DNA of 33,853 bases from an archaeon. GTDB lineage: Archaea; Thermoproteota; Thermoprotei_A; Marsarchaeales; Marsarchaeaceae. The number at the start of each line of letters is the position of its first letter. Within the stretch, counting starts at the first letter, position 1. The stretch spans positions 1 to 33,853 of the forward strand of contig CADDZQ010000010.1 of the NCBI GenBank assembly GCA_902812505.1, given 5' to 3'. Shown here in pieces: positions 25,322-33,615 of the stretch. The position numbers and the translations under genes were made by a program. The notes under the pieces are model-generated. The model was not told the DNA's origin and searched no databases. It worked only from the letters and a program-made list of their open reading frames with translations.

Positions 25322-26904
25322 CTTCTTCTACCCCTCTCAAATTCACTTCTCTTCTGCCTGAAGGGTTTAATAATTGAAAGATACTCACGGTAGGCTGGAT
25401 CAGTGATCAGCAGTTTTTGATATCCTCTGACTATGCTTCTCAACCCGGACACAATGTGTTTAACGTACTTATCAACTTCGAAAAGCGGATATGTGTGACC
25501 CAGCGCCTCAGGTATAGAGCCTGTTGGCTGCGAAAGGGCTTGGAGCAGTCCTAGGGTGTACTCTTGGTCAGGGTCATCCGTCTCGGAATATGGATCAAAC
25601 ATATCGACTGCGTGTCTTTTCAATCTCTCGCACACAAAAACATCGGAGCGGACGCCTTCACTGACCATAAGCTGAACATAGAACCTAGAAAAAACACCTC
25701 GCATAGGGGGCTCATTATTCGTGGAGCTCAACTCCGAAAGAGGGTCATATTCAAGCGTGCTCCAAGGCTCGTTGATAAGAGTGGGCTCTTTAAGAGCCGA
25801 GTAAACCTCCAGTGCGAGCTTATCGGGTAAGATGAAGCCCCTGTTAGTAGGACTCATTTCCCTGAAGATTAGTTCCTGCAGGCTCGTGGATGTGCTATCC
25901 TTCGCAACACCAATCAGTAGTTTTCCCAAATATTTTGCTTTAAGTAAGATGCCAATGAGTGCATAGGCTCTAAGCAGGTTTATGTCATCCAAACCAAGCG
26001 GTCTATCTAGGATCACCAGAGGGTGAGAGCCTCTGTAGAGTGTAATGTTCTGTTTTATCAAATTAAGGGTTGCCGTCAGCCTATCCCAGCTTTTCATCGC
26101 ATCCTGAGATAGCGTTAACGTGTGGGTATCCAGCTGTATTTTATCCGGGTAAGCCGCAGCAAAAGCTTGGAGCTGCCTAACACAATTCACATCTAAGCCA
26201 TCCAGAACAGCTGTTCCACCATTCCTTTCAGCGCTGAATATCAACGCGAATGGGTTTAGAGGCCTCACGGCTAGTAAATCTAAACCCCTGTACAGGTTTA
26301 TTAACAAATCATACTCATCAAGCCCACCCCACGCCGTCTTTAAGCCATTGAGGCTTGTCTTTTTGTACAGTTTTTCGTTAATGGACGTGCTTACAGATGT
26401 CTTATAGTCCATAGAGAGGGAGCCATCTGCTAGCACAATGTCCGCGATACTCATGGTATCGGCGACAGTTAGAAACTCCAAAAGCTTCATGAGGTTTGAG
26501 GCCAAGTTTACAAAAGGCGAAGAGCTATCAGAGGATTCAGCGTCTGCTTGATGGGCTAAGACAGGCAGGATGAATGAGTACTCAACACCTTGCTCAGGCC
26601 ACTTTTCAACCCAAACCGAGTCGGATACAACCATTTCGTACATGAGCGAAGCAGCTACAACGCTGATAAAAACGGTGTCGCCGAAGACATCAACACTGCA
26701 ACTACCATCAACCGCTCCAAGCGTAACACTTGGTTTATCCATCAAACTTCGTAGTCTATCAGGTCTATAGCTACCTATTTTGCGAATTACTTTTCGTCCA
26801 CCCACCACTACGTTGAATTGTGTGTTGTTGGCCTGCTTTATCGACTCTGTAATAAGTGTTAGAGTCGAGGCTTTGAGTCGTTCGAACTCTCGTTCATAGT
26901 CCAC
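25303..26904 (-). CDS. nurA: NurA-type 5'-3' nuclease
   Basis: This is the nuclease partner of HerA in DNA end processing. It is 533 residues, longer than the roughly 340-450 often seen in archaea. VTLGAVDGSCSVDVFGD near 81-97 contains the first catalytic Asp of the NurA domain. DIVLADGSLSMDYK and VILDRPLGLDDINLLRAYAL carry further acidic residues. EYTLGLLQALSQPTGSIPEAL and HTYPLFEVDKYV near the end are NurA-like. The start is GTG at 26904, only three bases after the tnpB stop. GGGGAG inside the tnpB end is a possible ribosome-binding site. The family call rests on these motifs plus adjacency to herA. Confidence 0.85.
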   Translation of the reverse strand: MDYEREFERLKASTLTLITESIKQANNTQFNVVVGGRKVIRKIGSYRPDRLRSLMDKPSVTLGAVDGSCSVDVFGDTVFISVVAASLMYEMVVSDSVWVEKWPEQGVEYSFILPVLAHQADAESSDSSSPFVNLASNLMKLLEFLTVADTMSIADIVLADGSLSMDYKTSVSTSINEKLYKKTSLNGLKTAWGGLDEYDLLINLYRGLDLLAVRPLNPFALIFSAERNGGTAVLDGLDVNCVRQLQAFAAAYPDKIQLDTHTLTLSQDAMKSWDRLTATLNLIKQNITLYRGSHPLVILDRPLGLDDINLLRAYALIGILLKAKYLGKLLIGVAKDSTSTSLQELIFREMSPTNRGFILPDKLALEVYSALKEPTLINEPWSTLEYDPLSELSSTNNEPPMRGVFSRFYVQLMVSEGVRSDVFVCERLKRHAVDMFDPYSETDDPDQEYTLGLLQALSQPTGSIPEALGHTYPLFEVDKYVKHIVSGLRSIVRGYQKLLITDPAYREYLSIIKPFRQKRSEFERGRRSWEQTR

Positions 26905-26907
26905 CTG

Positions 26908-28176
26908 TTAACACTCCCCAAATAGTGTATGGATGTGGACGATGCGAGCCACCCCGCCCTCACGCACGGAGCCTCCTGCCTCAGCGACCCATATCTGCCT
27001 GTACGGGTAGATTCCATACAAGCACGAAGTAGCAATCTCCACAGGCGTGAATTCGGACCGCACCAGCCCCACATTGACGAGACCTATTCTCCTTATGTTC
27101 TTTGAGGCATTATAATCCCTGTGTATGACCAGACCACATGTAGCACAGCGGTACACACGCTCCGAGAGCTTCATGTCATGTTTCACGCTTTCACAGTTAG
27201 CGCACAGCTTGGAGGACGGATCAAACCCACCAATTAGGATAATATTCTCCCCATATTTGTGAGCCTTCCACTCAAGCCTCCGCCTGAACGCATAGAATGA
27301 GGCATCCGCAAGACCCTTTGAGACGTGTTGGTTCTGCACCATCCCCCGGACGTTGATGTCCTCCAAGACTATGGTGTCGTGCCGCTTGGCTATCGCGGTC
27401 GACACCTTATCCAAGAAATCTTCATGCATGCTACTGAGCTTCCTGTATTTCTTCTGCAATTTCAATATAGGGTTCCTCCTCTTGTTTGACCCTTTTCGCC
27501 TCTTTAATAGTTGCCTCTGAAGCCGCCTTATCCTATTCTCAACCCTCTCCATGAATCTCGGATTCCCTATGATTGTTCCATCCGACAGTGTAGCGAACTT
27601 CTCCACACCCAAGTCGATACCAACCGAATTCCCGACGGATATTGACACCTTCTCTGGTAGTTGCTCTCCGGTTTCTTTTATTATCAAACAGTAATAGTCC
27701 CCCACATCCTTTGTTATAACAATGTGATTGACCTTCTTGACCCTGCATAGTTTGCCCTCGGAACACCTGAAGTATATACTCTCAGAGAAATTTGGGAAGC
27801 ACACGCTATTCCCCTCTATCATTATGTGCTGTGGAACCGCGAAGCAATCATTCTTACCACTCCTCTTGAATTTTGGGTGCTCCGCGTAACCGTGGAAGAG
27901 GTTTTTGAATGCGCTATCCAAGAAGCGCACAGACATCTGTAGTGACTGGGAATTGATTTCGTACAGCAATGGGTACTCCTTTTTCAGCTCAATCAGCATA
28001 CTCTGTGTACCAAAATAATTTAGGGATGATTTCTCCGCACCCCTATTCGCTATGTAGTATTCATCCCTCTTCGACAAGAAGTAATTGGAGACAAACCTGC
28101 AACCACCAAAGTGCTTCTCCAACAAAACCTGCTGTCTCTTATCAGGATAGAGCTTCACCTTGGTGGATGTCAGCAT
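26908..28176 (-). CDS. tnpB: IS605-family TnpB RNA-guided nuclease (OrfB), apparently intact
   Basis: It is 422 residues. TnpB proteins are transposon-encoded RNA-guided nucleases related to Cas12. The N-terminal YPDKRQQVLLEKHFGGCRFV is the usual helix-turn-helix start. RuvC catalytic residues are present: Asp188 in GIDLGVEKF, Glu272 in VLEDINVRG and Asp354 in HRDYNASKNI. The zinc finger has Cys325, Cys328, Cys344 and Cys347. The tail contains FTPVE and WVAEAGGSVREGG, as in relatives. No tnpA lies beside it. The stop is three bases from nurA, leaving no space for a standard right end with the omega RNA. The start is supported by a TATA box at 28202-28209. Confidence 0.93.
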   Translation of the reverse strand: MLTSTKVKLYPDKRQQVLLEKHFGGCRFVSNYFLSKRDEYYIANRGAEKSSLNYFGTQSMLIELKKEYPLLYEINSQSLQMSVRFLDSAFKNLFHGYAEHPKFKRSGKNDCFAVPQHIMIEGNSVCFPNFSESIYFRCSEGKLCRVKKVNHIVITKDVGDYYCLIIKETGEQLPEKVSISVGNSVGIDLGVEKFATLSDGTIIGNPRFMERVENRIRRLQRQLLKRRKGSNKRRNPILKLQKKYRKLSSMHEDFLDKVSTAIAKRHDTIVLEDINVRGMVQNQHVSKGLADASFYAFRRRLEWKAHKYGENIILIGGFDPSSKLCANCESVKHDMKLSERVYRCATCGLVIHRDYNASKNIRRIGLVNVGLVRSEFTPVEIATSCLYGIYPYRQIWVAEAGGSVREGGVARIVHIHTLFGEC

Positions 28177-28201
28177 TATTGGTTATACCTATAATAATAC
28201 A

Positions 28202-28209
28202 TTTATAAA
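28202..28209 (-). promoter_or_regulatory. TATA box of tnpB
   Basis: TTTATAAA is centred about 29 bases upstream of the ATG at 28176, an ideal leaderless promoter. It may also serve nurA, herA and the Cys-rich gene. Confidence 0.5.
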
Positions 28210-28218
28210 CCATTCTGA

Positions 28219-28272
28219 GGGAAGAGGGGGTGTATTCCCGCCCTCTCCCTGATCGGTAGGAGCCTTCCGCCC
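28219..28272 (-). repeat. Second copy of a tnpB 3'-end-like segment with a hairpin, upstream of tnpB
   Basis: The minus strand reads GGCGGAAGGCTCC, a spacer, then GAGGGCGGG. The tnpB tail (26953-26980) reads GGCAGGAGGCTCC, a spacer, then GAGGGCGGG in the same order and orientation. GGGAAGAGGG (28219-28228) pairs with CCCTCTCCC (28241-28249) with one bulge. It may be the right end of a lost IS605 copy or a structured left-end element. Confidence 0.4.
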
Positions 28273-28362
28273 CCAAACCCCCACAAAATCCAAAATGATT
28301 AGGTGTAGGCATGCATGTGGGAGTCAGCTGGGTGTTTGTTGGAAGGTTTTTCGATGTTTCTC

Positions 28363-28375
28363 AAAGTTAATTAAT
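28363..28375 (+). promoter_or_regulatory. TATA-like box of pgk
   Basis: AAAGTTAATTAAT is centred about 27 bases before the GTG at 28397. It supports that start over the longer open frame from 28295. Confidence 0.45.
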
Positions 28376-28396
28376 GGCTATAGAGTGGGATTCTTG

Positions 28397-29692
28397 GTGT
28401 TAAGCTTGTCGGGCAAGAAGCTAAGCGTTCCCGAGTATGTTGGCATGGATGAAATGAGGTTTGGGGGCTTGGTGACTCTGCTTCGAGTCGACATTAATTC
28501 CCCCATTGACCCTTTAACAGGCAAAATAATTGACTACACGCGTATAAAGTCCCATATACCCACCATCAAGAGTCTTATTGACCAAGGAGCGAAGACGGTT
28601 CTCCTCGCTCACCAAGGCCAAAGGGGGTCACAAGACTTCGTCTCACTGAGAACTCATAGTGAGATACTATCAAGCATCTTAGGCACCGAGGTCAAGTTTG
28701 TCCCGGAGGTTTATGGGAAGCACGTGGATGAGGAATTGCTTCAACTCAAAGAGGGAGAGGTGCTTATGCTTGAGAACACACGTTTTATCGATGATGAGAC
28801 ACGTGAGGTATCAGACGAGGAGCATTCTAAATCACCATTCGTGAGAAGCCTTTCGTCGAGGGCGTCAGCTTATATCAACGACGCCTTCGCCGCAGCACAC
28901 AGAAACCACGCCTCCCTAGTAGGGTTTCCCTATATTCTACCAGCCTTCGCGGGCGAGCTCATGGAAGCCGAGCTCAACGCCCTGAACAGGGTTGTGGGTG
29001 GTAACCTACGTCCAACCGTCTTTCTAATAGGTGGAGGAAAAGTTGCTGATTCTATAAAGATAATCCTGAGGATACTAGAATCAAACTCGGCTGACAAGGT
29101 GGTGGTCACAGGCCTTGTTGGAAACATCTTCCTACTCGCTTCGGGGGCCAGATTAGGGAAAAAGATGAGTGCTTATATAGCTGAGAAAGGTCTCGAAGAC
29201 GCGCTTATAACCGCGCGTAAGATCCTCGCCGAATACAGCTCTAAGGTCGTGTTACCCGTTGACATCGCTGTTGAGAGGTCTGGAAAAAGGGTTGAGGTGG
29301 ATTTACACAGCGTTGCCGAAGACGACAGCGTTATGGATATCGGCGAAAGAACCATCAGCGTAGTACGCGACGAGATAAGTGGGTTCAGAACAGCGTTCAT
29401 GAGGGGGCCGGCAGGTGTAGTGGAGAAGCCTGGATTTGAGGTAGGCACATCCAAACTACTCCAGCTATTGGCCGACCTTAAAATTTACACGGTAATAGGT
29501 GGGGGGCACACGAGAATCATGGCTGAGAAGATGGGTCTGGTGGAAAAACTGGGATATGCGAGCACCGGAGGTGGAGCACTCTTGACGTTCCTAAGCGGCG
29601 AACCACTGCCAGCCCTCATAGCGCTAAGTCAGGCAGCGCAGCGTACAAGGCTATTTGTGAGGAAACTCGACGCACGCGTCGAGAGGCCATAG
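28397..29692 (+). CDS. pgk: Phosphoglycerate kinase
   Basis: It interconverts 1,3-bisphosphoglycerate and 3-phosphoglycerate with ADP/ATP in glycolysis/gluconeogenesis. It is about 431 residues from the GTG at 28397. The frame is open upstream to 28295, but that part is unlike the family and spans a TATA box. LLRVDINSPID is the N-terminal signature. VLLAHQGQRGS, EVLMLENTRF, AYINDAFAAAHRNHASLVGF and FLIGGGKVADSI follow. FMRGPAGVVEKPGFEVGT and VIGGGHTRIMAEKMG form the nucleotide site. The ending EYAST-like STGGGALLTFLSGEPLPAL is typical. A sugar nucleotidyltransferase follows after two bases. Confidence 0.93.
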   Translation: MLSLSGKKLSVPEYVGMDEMRFGGLVTLLRVDINSPIDPLTGKIIDYTRIKSHIPTIKSLIDQGAKTVLLAHQGQRGSQDFVSLRTHSEILSSILGTEVKFVPEVYGKHVDEELLQLKEGEVLMLENTRFIDDETREVSDEEHSKSPFVRSLSSRASAYINDAFAAAHRNHASLVGFPYILPAFAGELMEAELNALNRVVGGNLRPTVFLIGGGKVADSIKIILRILESNSADKVVVTGLVGNIFLLASGARLGKKMSAYIAEKGLEDALITARKILAEYSSKVVLPVDIAVERSGKRVEVDLHSVAEDDSVMDIGERTISVVRDEISGFRTAFMRGPAGVVEKPGFEVGTSKLLQLLADLKIYTVIGGGHTRIMAEKMGLVEKLGYASTGGGALLTFLSGEPLPALIALSQAAQRTRLFVRKLDARVERP

Positions 29693-29694
29693 GG

Positions 29695-30738
29695 GTGACG
29701 GTGGGTTTGAAGGCCGTTATTCTAGCCGGCGGATTCAGCACAAGGCTAAGACCAGTGACTAACTACATCCCCAAGCCGCTTGTTCCAGTGGTAAACAAAC
29801 CCATAATTGAGCACGTAGTAGAGCGGCTCAAGGAAGCCAACATCCGAGAGATCGTCTTTACCCTCTATTATAGGGCGCAGGAGATAATAGACTACTTCGG
29901 TGATGGCTCAAGTCATGGGATAAACCCTGAGTATAGGGTGGAAGAGAAACCGCTCGGCACCGCTGGTTCAGTCAAGAATGTAGAGGACCTACTGGACGAC
30001 GTCTTCCTAGTGGTTAGTGGGGATGTACTTTTCGACTTCGACCTTAACTCTGTGCTAAAAAATCATGTAGGTAACGATAATGCAGCCACAGTTGTTCTGA
30101 ACCAAGTAGAAAACGTGCAGCACTTCGGTGTTGCCGAACTCGACCACGACAACAGGATAGTGGGGTTCGTGGAGAAGCCTAATCCAGCAAGGGTTAAGAG
30201 TCGGCTTGTTAACACGGGTATATATATCCTAAACAAGAGTGTGCTCAATCTCATTGAAAGAAACACTAAAACAGACTTCAGCCTAGACGTGTTTCCCAAA
30301 CTTGTGGAAAAGGGTCAGCTCTACGGTTTTGTGCCAAGCGGCTTCTGGTATGATGTGGGTACATTCCAGGGTTTGATTAAGGCCCAAAAGGAGGTGTTAA
30401 GCGGTAGGACTAGGATAAAGATTCCCGGCAAGCGTCTGGAGGAAGGCGTGTACATTCAAGGTGAGGTTGAGATTGAGGACCTGGAAAGACTTAGCGGCCC
30501 GACCCTAATAGGTGATGGGTCTAAGGTACGAGCCGGCGTAGTAGTCAAGTATTCATCGATAGGCAGACGCGCAAAACTAGAGGAGAGGTCCTCGCTTGTG
30601 GAATCGGTTGTCATGGATGACTGCCTAGTCGGTGTCGAGAGCGTTCTCGCGGGCGTCGTGCTTGGACGCCGATGTGTCGTGTCGCCGCATAAGTCCCTGC
30701 TCGGACCAGTTGGCTTCGGTGACGATTCACACATCTGA
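29695..30738 (+). CDS. Sugar-1-phosphate nucleotidyltransferase
   Basis: It forms NDP-sugars from sugar 1-phosphate and NTP for glycans or lipids. It is 347 residues with a GTG start. The signature VILAGGFSTRLRPVTNYIPK sits at the N-terminus, and KPLVPVVNKPIIEHVVERL follows. EEKPLGTAGSVKN, VVSGDVLFDFDL (metal Asp), FVEKPNPARV and FWYDVGTFQGLIKAQ define the catalytic domain. The last third shows short hexapeptide-like repeats (left-handed beta helix; IGRRAKLEERSSLVESVV). It could be a glucose-, mannose- or GlcNAc-1-phosphate enzyme. Base and sugar cannot be told from this alone. It is probably cotranscribed with pgk. Confidence 0.88.
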   Translation: MTVGLKAVILAGGFSTRLRPVTNYIPKPLVPVVNKPIIEHVVERLKEANIREIVFTLYYRAQEIIDYFGDGSSHGINPEYRVEEKPLGTAGSVKNVEDLLDDVFLVVSGDVLFDFDLNSVLKNHVGNDNAATVVLNQVENVQHFGVAELDHDNRIVGFVEKPNPARVKSRLVNTGIYILNKSVLNLIERNTKTDFSLDVFPKLVEKGQLYGFVPSGFWYDVGTFQGLIKAQKEVLSGRTRIKIPGKRLEEGVYIQGEVEIEDLERLSGPTLIGDGSKVRAGVVVKYSSIGRRAKLEERSSLVESVVMDDCLVGVESVLAGVVLGRRCVVSPHKSLLGPVGFGDDSHI

Positions 30739-30748
30739 ATTAGGATTC

Positions 30749-31624
30749 TTAGCGGTATCTGGCTATGAGCTTTTTGAACTCCTCTATTTTTCCAGCTGGA
30801 GTCAAGTCCTGTGTGGCTATAGGTGAGGCTGGGTCTTTTAGCTGCATTGACTCGAAGGAGGGGCTCTCACCTTTATAGAGTAGACCCGTGGGTATCTTGC
30901 CCTCTTGGAGTGTGTTCAACACGCGTTCGAATACTAGAGCCCTATTCGTAGGGTCGAAGGATTTATCGGCATTCATATCGACGGTTGACTTTCTCCACTC
31001 AGCATATGTGTCATTGTAGGTTACACAGGGGCTTAGCACGTCGAGGAAGGCAAACCCCTTACCAGCGTTGGCGTGCTGGATGGCCTCTTTGATTACAAAC
31101 TGGAGTTGAACCTGATTGCCTGAGAAACCTCTCGCCACAAATGTTGTCGACCTAATCGAGAGGGCGGTAAGGATGGGTTCAAAGGGTATTTCCTTGGTTC
31201 CTTCGAAGCCTATCTGAGCGGTGGGTGAGGGTTGACCCTTAGTGAGCCCGTAGGTCCCGTTGTTCATAACGAGATAGACTATGCTGGGGTTGCGTCTAAG
31301 TGCGTGTAGGAAGTGGTTTCCACCGATAGCATAGCCATCCCCGTCACCCCCCGCAGCTATCACTGTGAGCCGAGGGTTGGCGAGCTTAATACCTATTGCT
31401 GTGGGAAGGAGCCTTCCGTGCAGGGAGTGGTAGCCGTATACCAATAAGTCGTTGTGTATGTGACCCGAGCAGCCTATCCCACCCACCAAGATTGTTTCGT
31501 GAGGAGGAATCTCCAGGTCATTAAGCGCCTTTTTCAATGCGGCGAGAACACCGAAGTCACCGCAACCAGGACACCATATAGGTGTCTGGGGTGTGAAAAC
31601 TTTAGGCACTTCACTCACCCCCAT
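30749..31624 (-). CDS. korB: 2-oxoacid:ferredoxin oxidoreductase, beta subunit
   Basis: This thiamine-diphosphate subunit decarboxylates 2-oxoacids with CoA to acyl-CoA and passes electrons to ferredoxin. It is 291 residues. WCPGCGDFGVLAAL near 17-30 and VGGIGCSGH supply cluster cysteines and the TPP site. IAAGGDGDGYAIGGNHF contains the GDG metal-binding motif, and VMNNGTYGLTKGQPSPT is typical. Its start overlaps the end of the upstream alpha gene by 14 bases. The substrate could be 2-oxoglutarate, pyruvate or a broad range. Confidence 0.92.
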   Translation of the reverse strand: MGVSEVPKVFTPQTPIWCPGCGDFGVLAALKKALNDLEIPPHETILVGGIGCSGHIHNDLLVYGYHSLHGRLLPTAIGIKLANPRLTVIAAGGDGDGYAIGGNHFLHALRRNPSIVYLVMNNGTYGLTKGQPSPTAQIGFEGTKEIPFEPILTALSIRSTTFVARGFSGNQVQLQFVIKEAIQHANAGKGFAFLDVLSPCVTYNDTYAEWRKSTVDMNADKSFDPTNRALVFERVLNTLQEGKIPTGLLYKGESPSFESMQLKDPASPIATQDLTPAGKIEEFKKLIARYR

Positions 31625-33404
31625 TCCTAGGTAGCTGGCTCAGGGTTTGAGACACAATATCGCTAGGCCTGAAAACCGATCCGTCATACTTGTTTATCCT
31701 CACTATTTTATCAGCGTAGCCATACTCACGCCTTATGAGGCCGGCTAACTGCCCGGTCAAATTCGACTCGACCACGAAAGCTGTGTTCACCGATTCAAGG
31801 AATTCCTGTACCTCCTCAAGAAGCGGATAAATCGAACGCAACAAGAGGAATTTGGTCTTAACCCCCTGTTTTCCAAGTTGCTCCATAGCTTCAAGTATTG
31901 GTCCAAGGTTTGACCCATAAGAAATGAACCCTACCCTAGCATCCTGATCACCGTAGACATGACCACGCGGCATATCCTTTTTGGCTGCTTCAACCTTAAG
32001 CATCCTTTTACGCATTATTTTAGCCCTATTAGTCCTGTCAACAGATACGAAACCCCATTCATTATGTTCGTTACCCGTAACCTGGAAGAAGCCATCGGGT
32101 GTACCAGGTATAGTCCTAGGCGAGACGCCGTCCTCAGTGAATTCATACCGTTTATACACGCTAATCCGGTTCAGGTCTGCCTGAGTAAGTAGCTTCCCCC
32201 TGTCTATGTTAACCCTTGAAAAGTCAAACTCTGGGACCGTCTGAGTGTTCTGGCCGAGGGCTTGATCCATAAGTATGAACACGGGTAACTGGTATTTCTC
32301 GGCTAAGTTTAGCGCGTCCACAGTCAGATAGAAGCAGTCTGACGCGTCCGCGGGTGCTACAACCAGTCGTGGAAAATCACCGTGGCCCGCGAAGACCACG
32401 TGGTTTACGTCCGATTGTTCGTGCTTTGTGGGCATCCCCGTGCTTGGTCCAGCCCTCTGAACCTCGACTATCACCAAGGGTATTTCGGCCATACCAGCTT
32501 GCCCCAAGCCTTCCGTCATTAGGTCTTGGCCGGGGCCAGAAGTTGCAACCATGGCCCGTGCGCCCGCTAGTGAAGCCCCTAAAGCCATGTTTATCGCGGA
32601 TATCTCATCTTCTGCTTGGAGGGCTACCCCGTTGAATTTTGGAAGATTTGCTTGGAGGTACTCGAGTATCTCGCTTGCGGGTGTGATGGGGTAACCCGCA
32701 TAGAACCTTCCCCCGCCAGCTATGAAGCCCATGCCCACAGCCTCATCCCCAGTTATCTGTATTAAGCCCTGTTTTGGCTCAGTTTTAGGAAAACTAATGG
32801 AGGGTTTAACACCCAACTGGTCAGCCAGTCTAAAGCCGATCTTCAACGCCTGCAGGTTGCTTTGGAGAACATCCCCACCACGCCTAGCGTACCTCCAGTT
32901 TATGGCTTCCTCCGCCAGTTGATCAGCGAGCCCGAGCGCCCTGCACAGCACGGCGAAGCTTACGGTGTTCTTAAGCAGCGTTTTCTTAAGCTCAAGCCCA
33001 GCGATCTCACTGAATTTCGCACTGTAAACCTTCACAGTGGGTTTGAGAACAGTTTTGAGCTGCGAATGAGAGTTATCATATATTACAACAGCGTGGTCCA
33101 AAAGCTGCTCTCTTGCCACTTCGACTGCTTCCTCGTCGAAGGCAACAAGCACGTCCAACCCGTCCCCTATGCTGAGTATGGGTCGAACACTAGCTCTTAG
33201 AACACCGTCAGCGTGCCCGCCTCTTATTCTAGATAAAACGTTTCGGGTATCATACGTATATGCGCCTATCTGTTTGAGCGCGTGTGAAAGCAGGTTTATC
33301 ACGGTGAGCGTACCGTCACCACCCTGACCACCCACCATTACCTTTAGGTCCTCAAGGTGTACAACACGCGGCTCACTCACCTCGGTTGTTTGAGTCGACG
33401 ACAA
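31611..33404 (-). CDS. korA: 2-oxoacid:ferredoxin oxidoreductase, fused gamma-alpha subunit
   Basis: It is 597 residues. The gamma domain comes first (LKVMVGGQGGDGTLTVINLL, then RIRGGHADGVLRAS), and the alpha domain follows from about 215. The alpha domain starts with ITGDEAVGMGFIAGGGRFYAGYPITPASEILEYL-type sequence (at about 215-250). The YPITPAS motif is the usual marker of archaeal fused enzymes. ATSGPGQDLMTEGLG and PSTGMPTKHEQSD are also conserved. The start appears to be TTG at 33404, with GGTGGTGA upstream as a likely ribosome-binding site and a TTTAAAT box at about 33458-33466. It is cotranscribed with korB. Confidence 0.93.
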   Translation of the reverse strand: MSSTQTTEVSEPRVVHLEDLKVMVGGQGGDGTLTVINLLSHALKQIGAYTYDTRNVLSRIRGGHADGVLRASVRPILSIGDGLDVLVAFDEEAVEVAREQLLDHAVVIYDNSHSQLKTVLKPTVKVYSAKFSEIAGLELKKTLLKNTVSFAVLCRALGLADQLAEEAINWRYARRGGDVLQSNLQALKIGFRLADQLGVKPSISFPKTEPKQGLIQITGDEAVGMGFIAGGGRFYAGYPITPASEILEYLQANLPKFNGVALQAEDEISAINMALGASLAGARAMVATSGPGQDLMTEGLGQAGMAEIPLVIVEVQRAGPSTGMPTKHEQSDVNHVVFAGHGDFPRLVVAPADASDCFYLTVDALNLAEKYQLPVFILMDQALGQNTQTVPEFDFSRVNIDRGKLLTQADLNRISVYKRYEFTEDGVSPRTIPGTPDGFFQVTGNEHNEWGFVSVDRTNRAKIMRKRMLKVEAAKKDMPRGHVYGDQDARVGFISYGSNLGPILEAMEQLGKQGVKTKFLLLRSIYPLLEEVQEFLESVNTAFVVESNLTGQLAGLIRREYGYADKIVRINKYDGSVFRPSDIVSQTLSQLPRNGGE

Positions 33405-33535
33405 CTAATTAATCACCACCAACAAATCTTTTTACGTAGTTAAGCCGCCTCAGGTTTATTTAAATCTTGGTTAAACCGTAAACATCGTTCACGGCCAATA
33501 CCTGAGGTCGGAAGCCTTAATTCACCCAGTTTGAC

Positions 33536-33545
33536 CTACTTATAG
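33536..33545 (+). promoter_or_regulatory. TATA-like box of the FrhB-like gene
   Basis: TACTTATAGG lies about 75 bases before the ATG at 33616, so a leader of roughly 50 bases is expected. GAGG just before the ATG could be its ribosome-binding site. Confidence 0.3.
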
Positions 33546-33615
33546 GGGATAGGAAATCAGCTCACCTCAAAAGACAGAGAAACCCGTATTCCCAAAGCTC
33601 GGATTCGAGGACAAA

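Noticed and set aside
28295-28396. N-terminal extension of phosphoglycerate kinase
   Set aside because: It is unlike the family and spans the likely TATA box. Start moved to 28397.
642-33404. Long open frames antisense to conserved genes (cdc48, gatA, pgk, korA and others)
   Set aside because: Each lies opposite or out of frame with a well-conserved gene and has no motif or promoter of its own.
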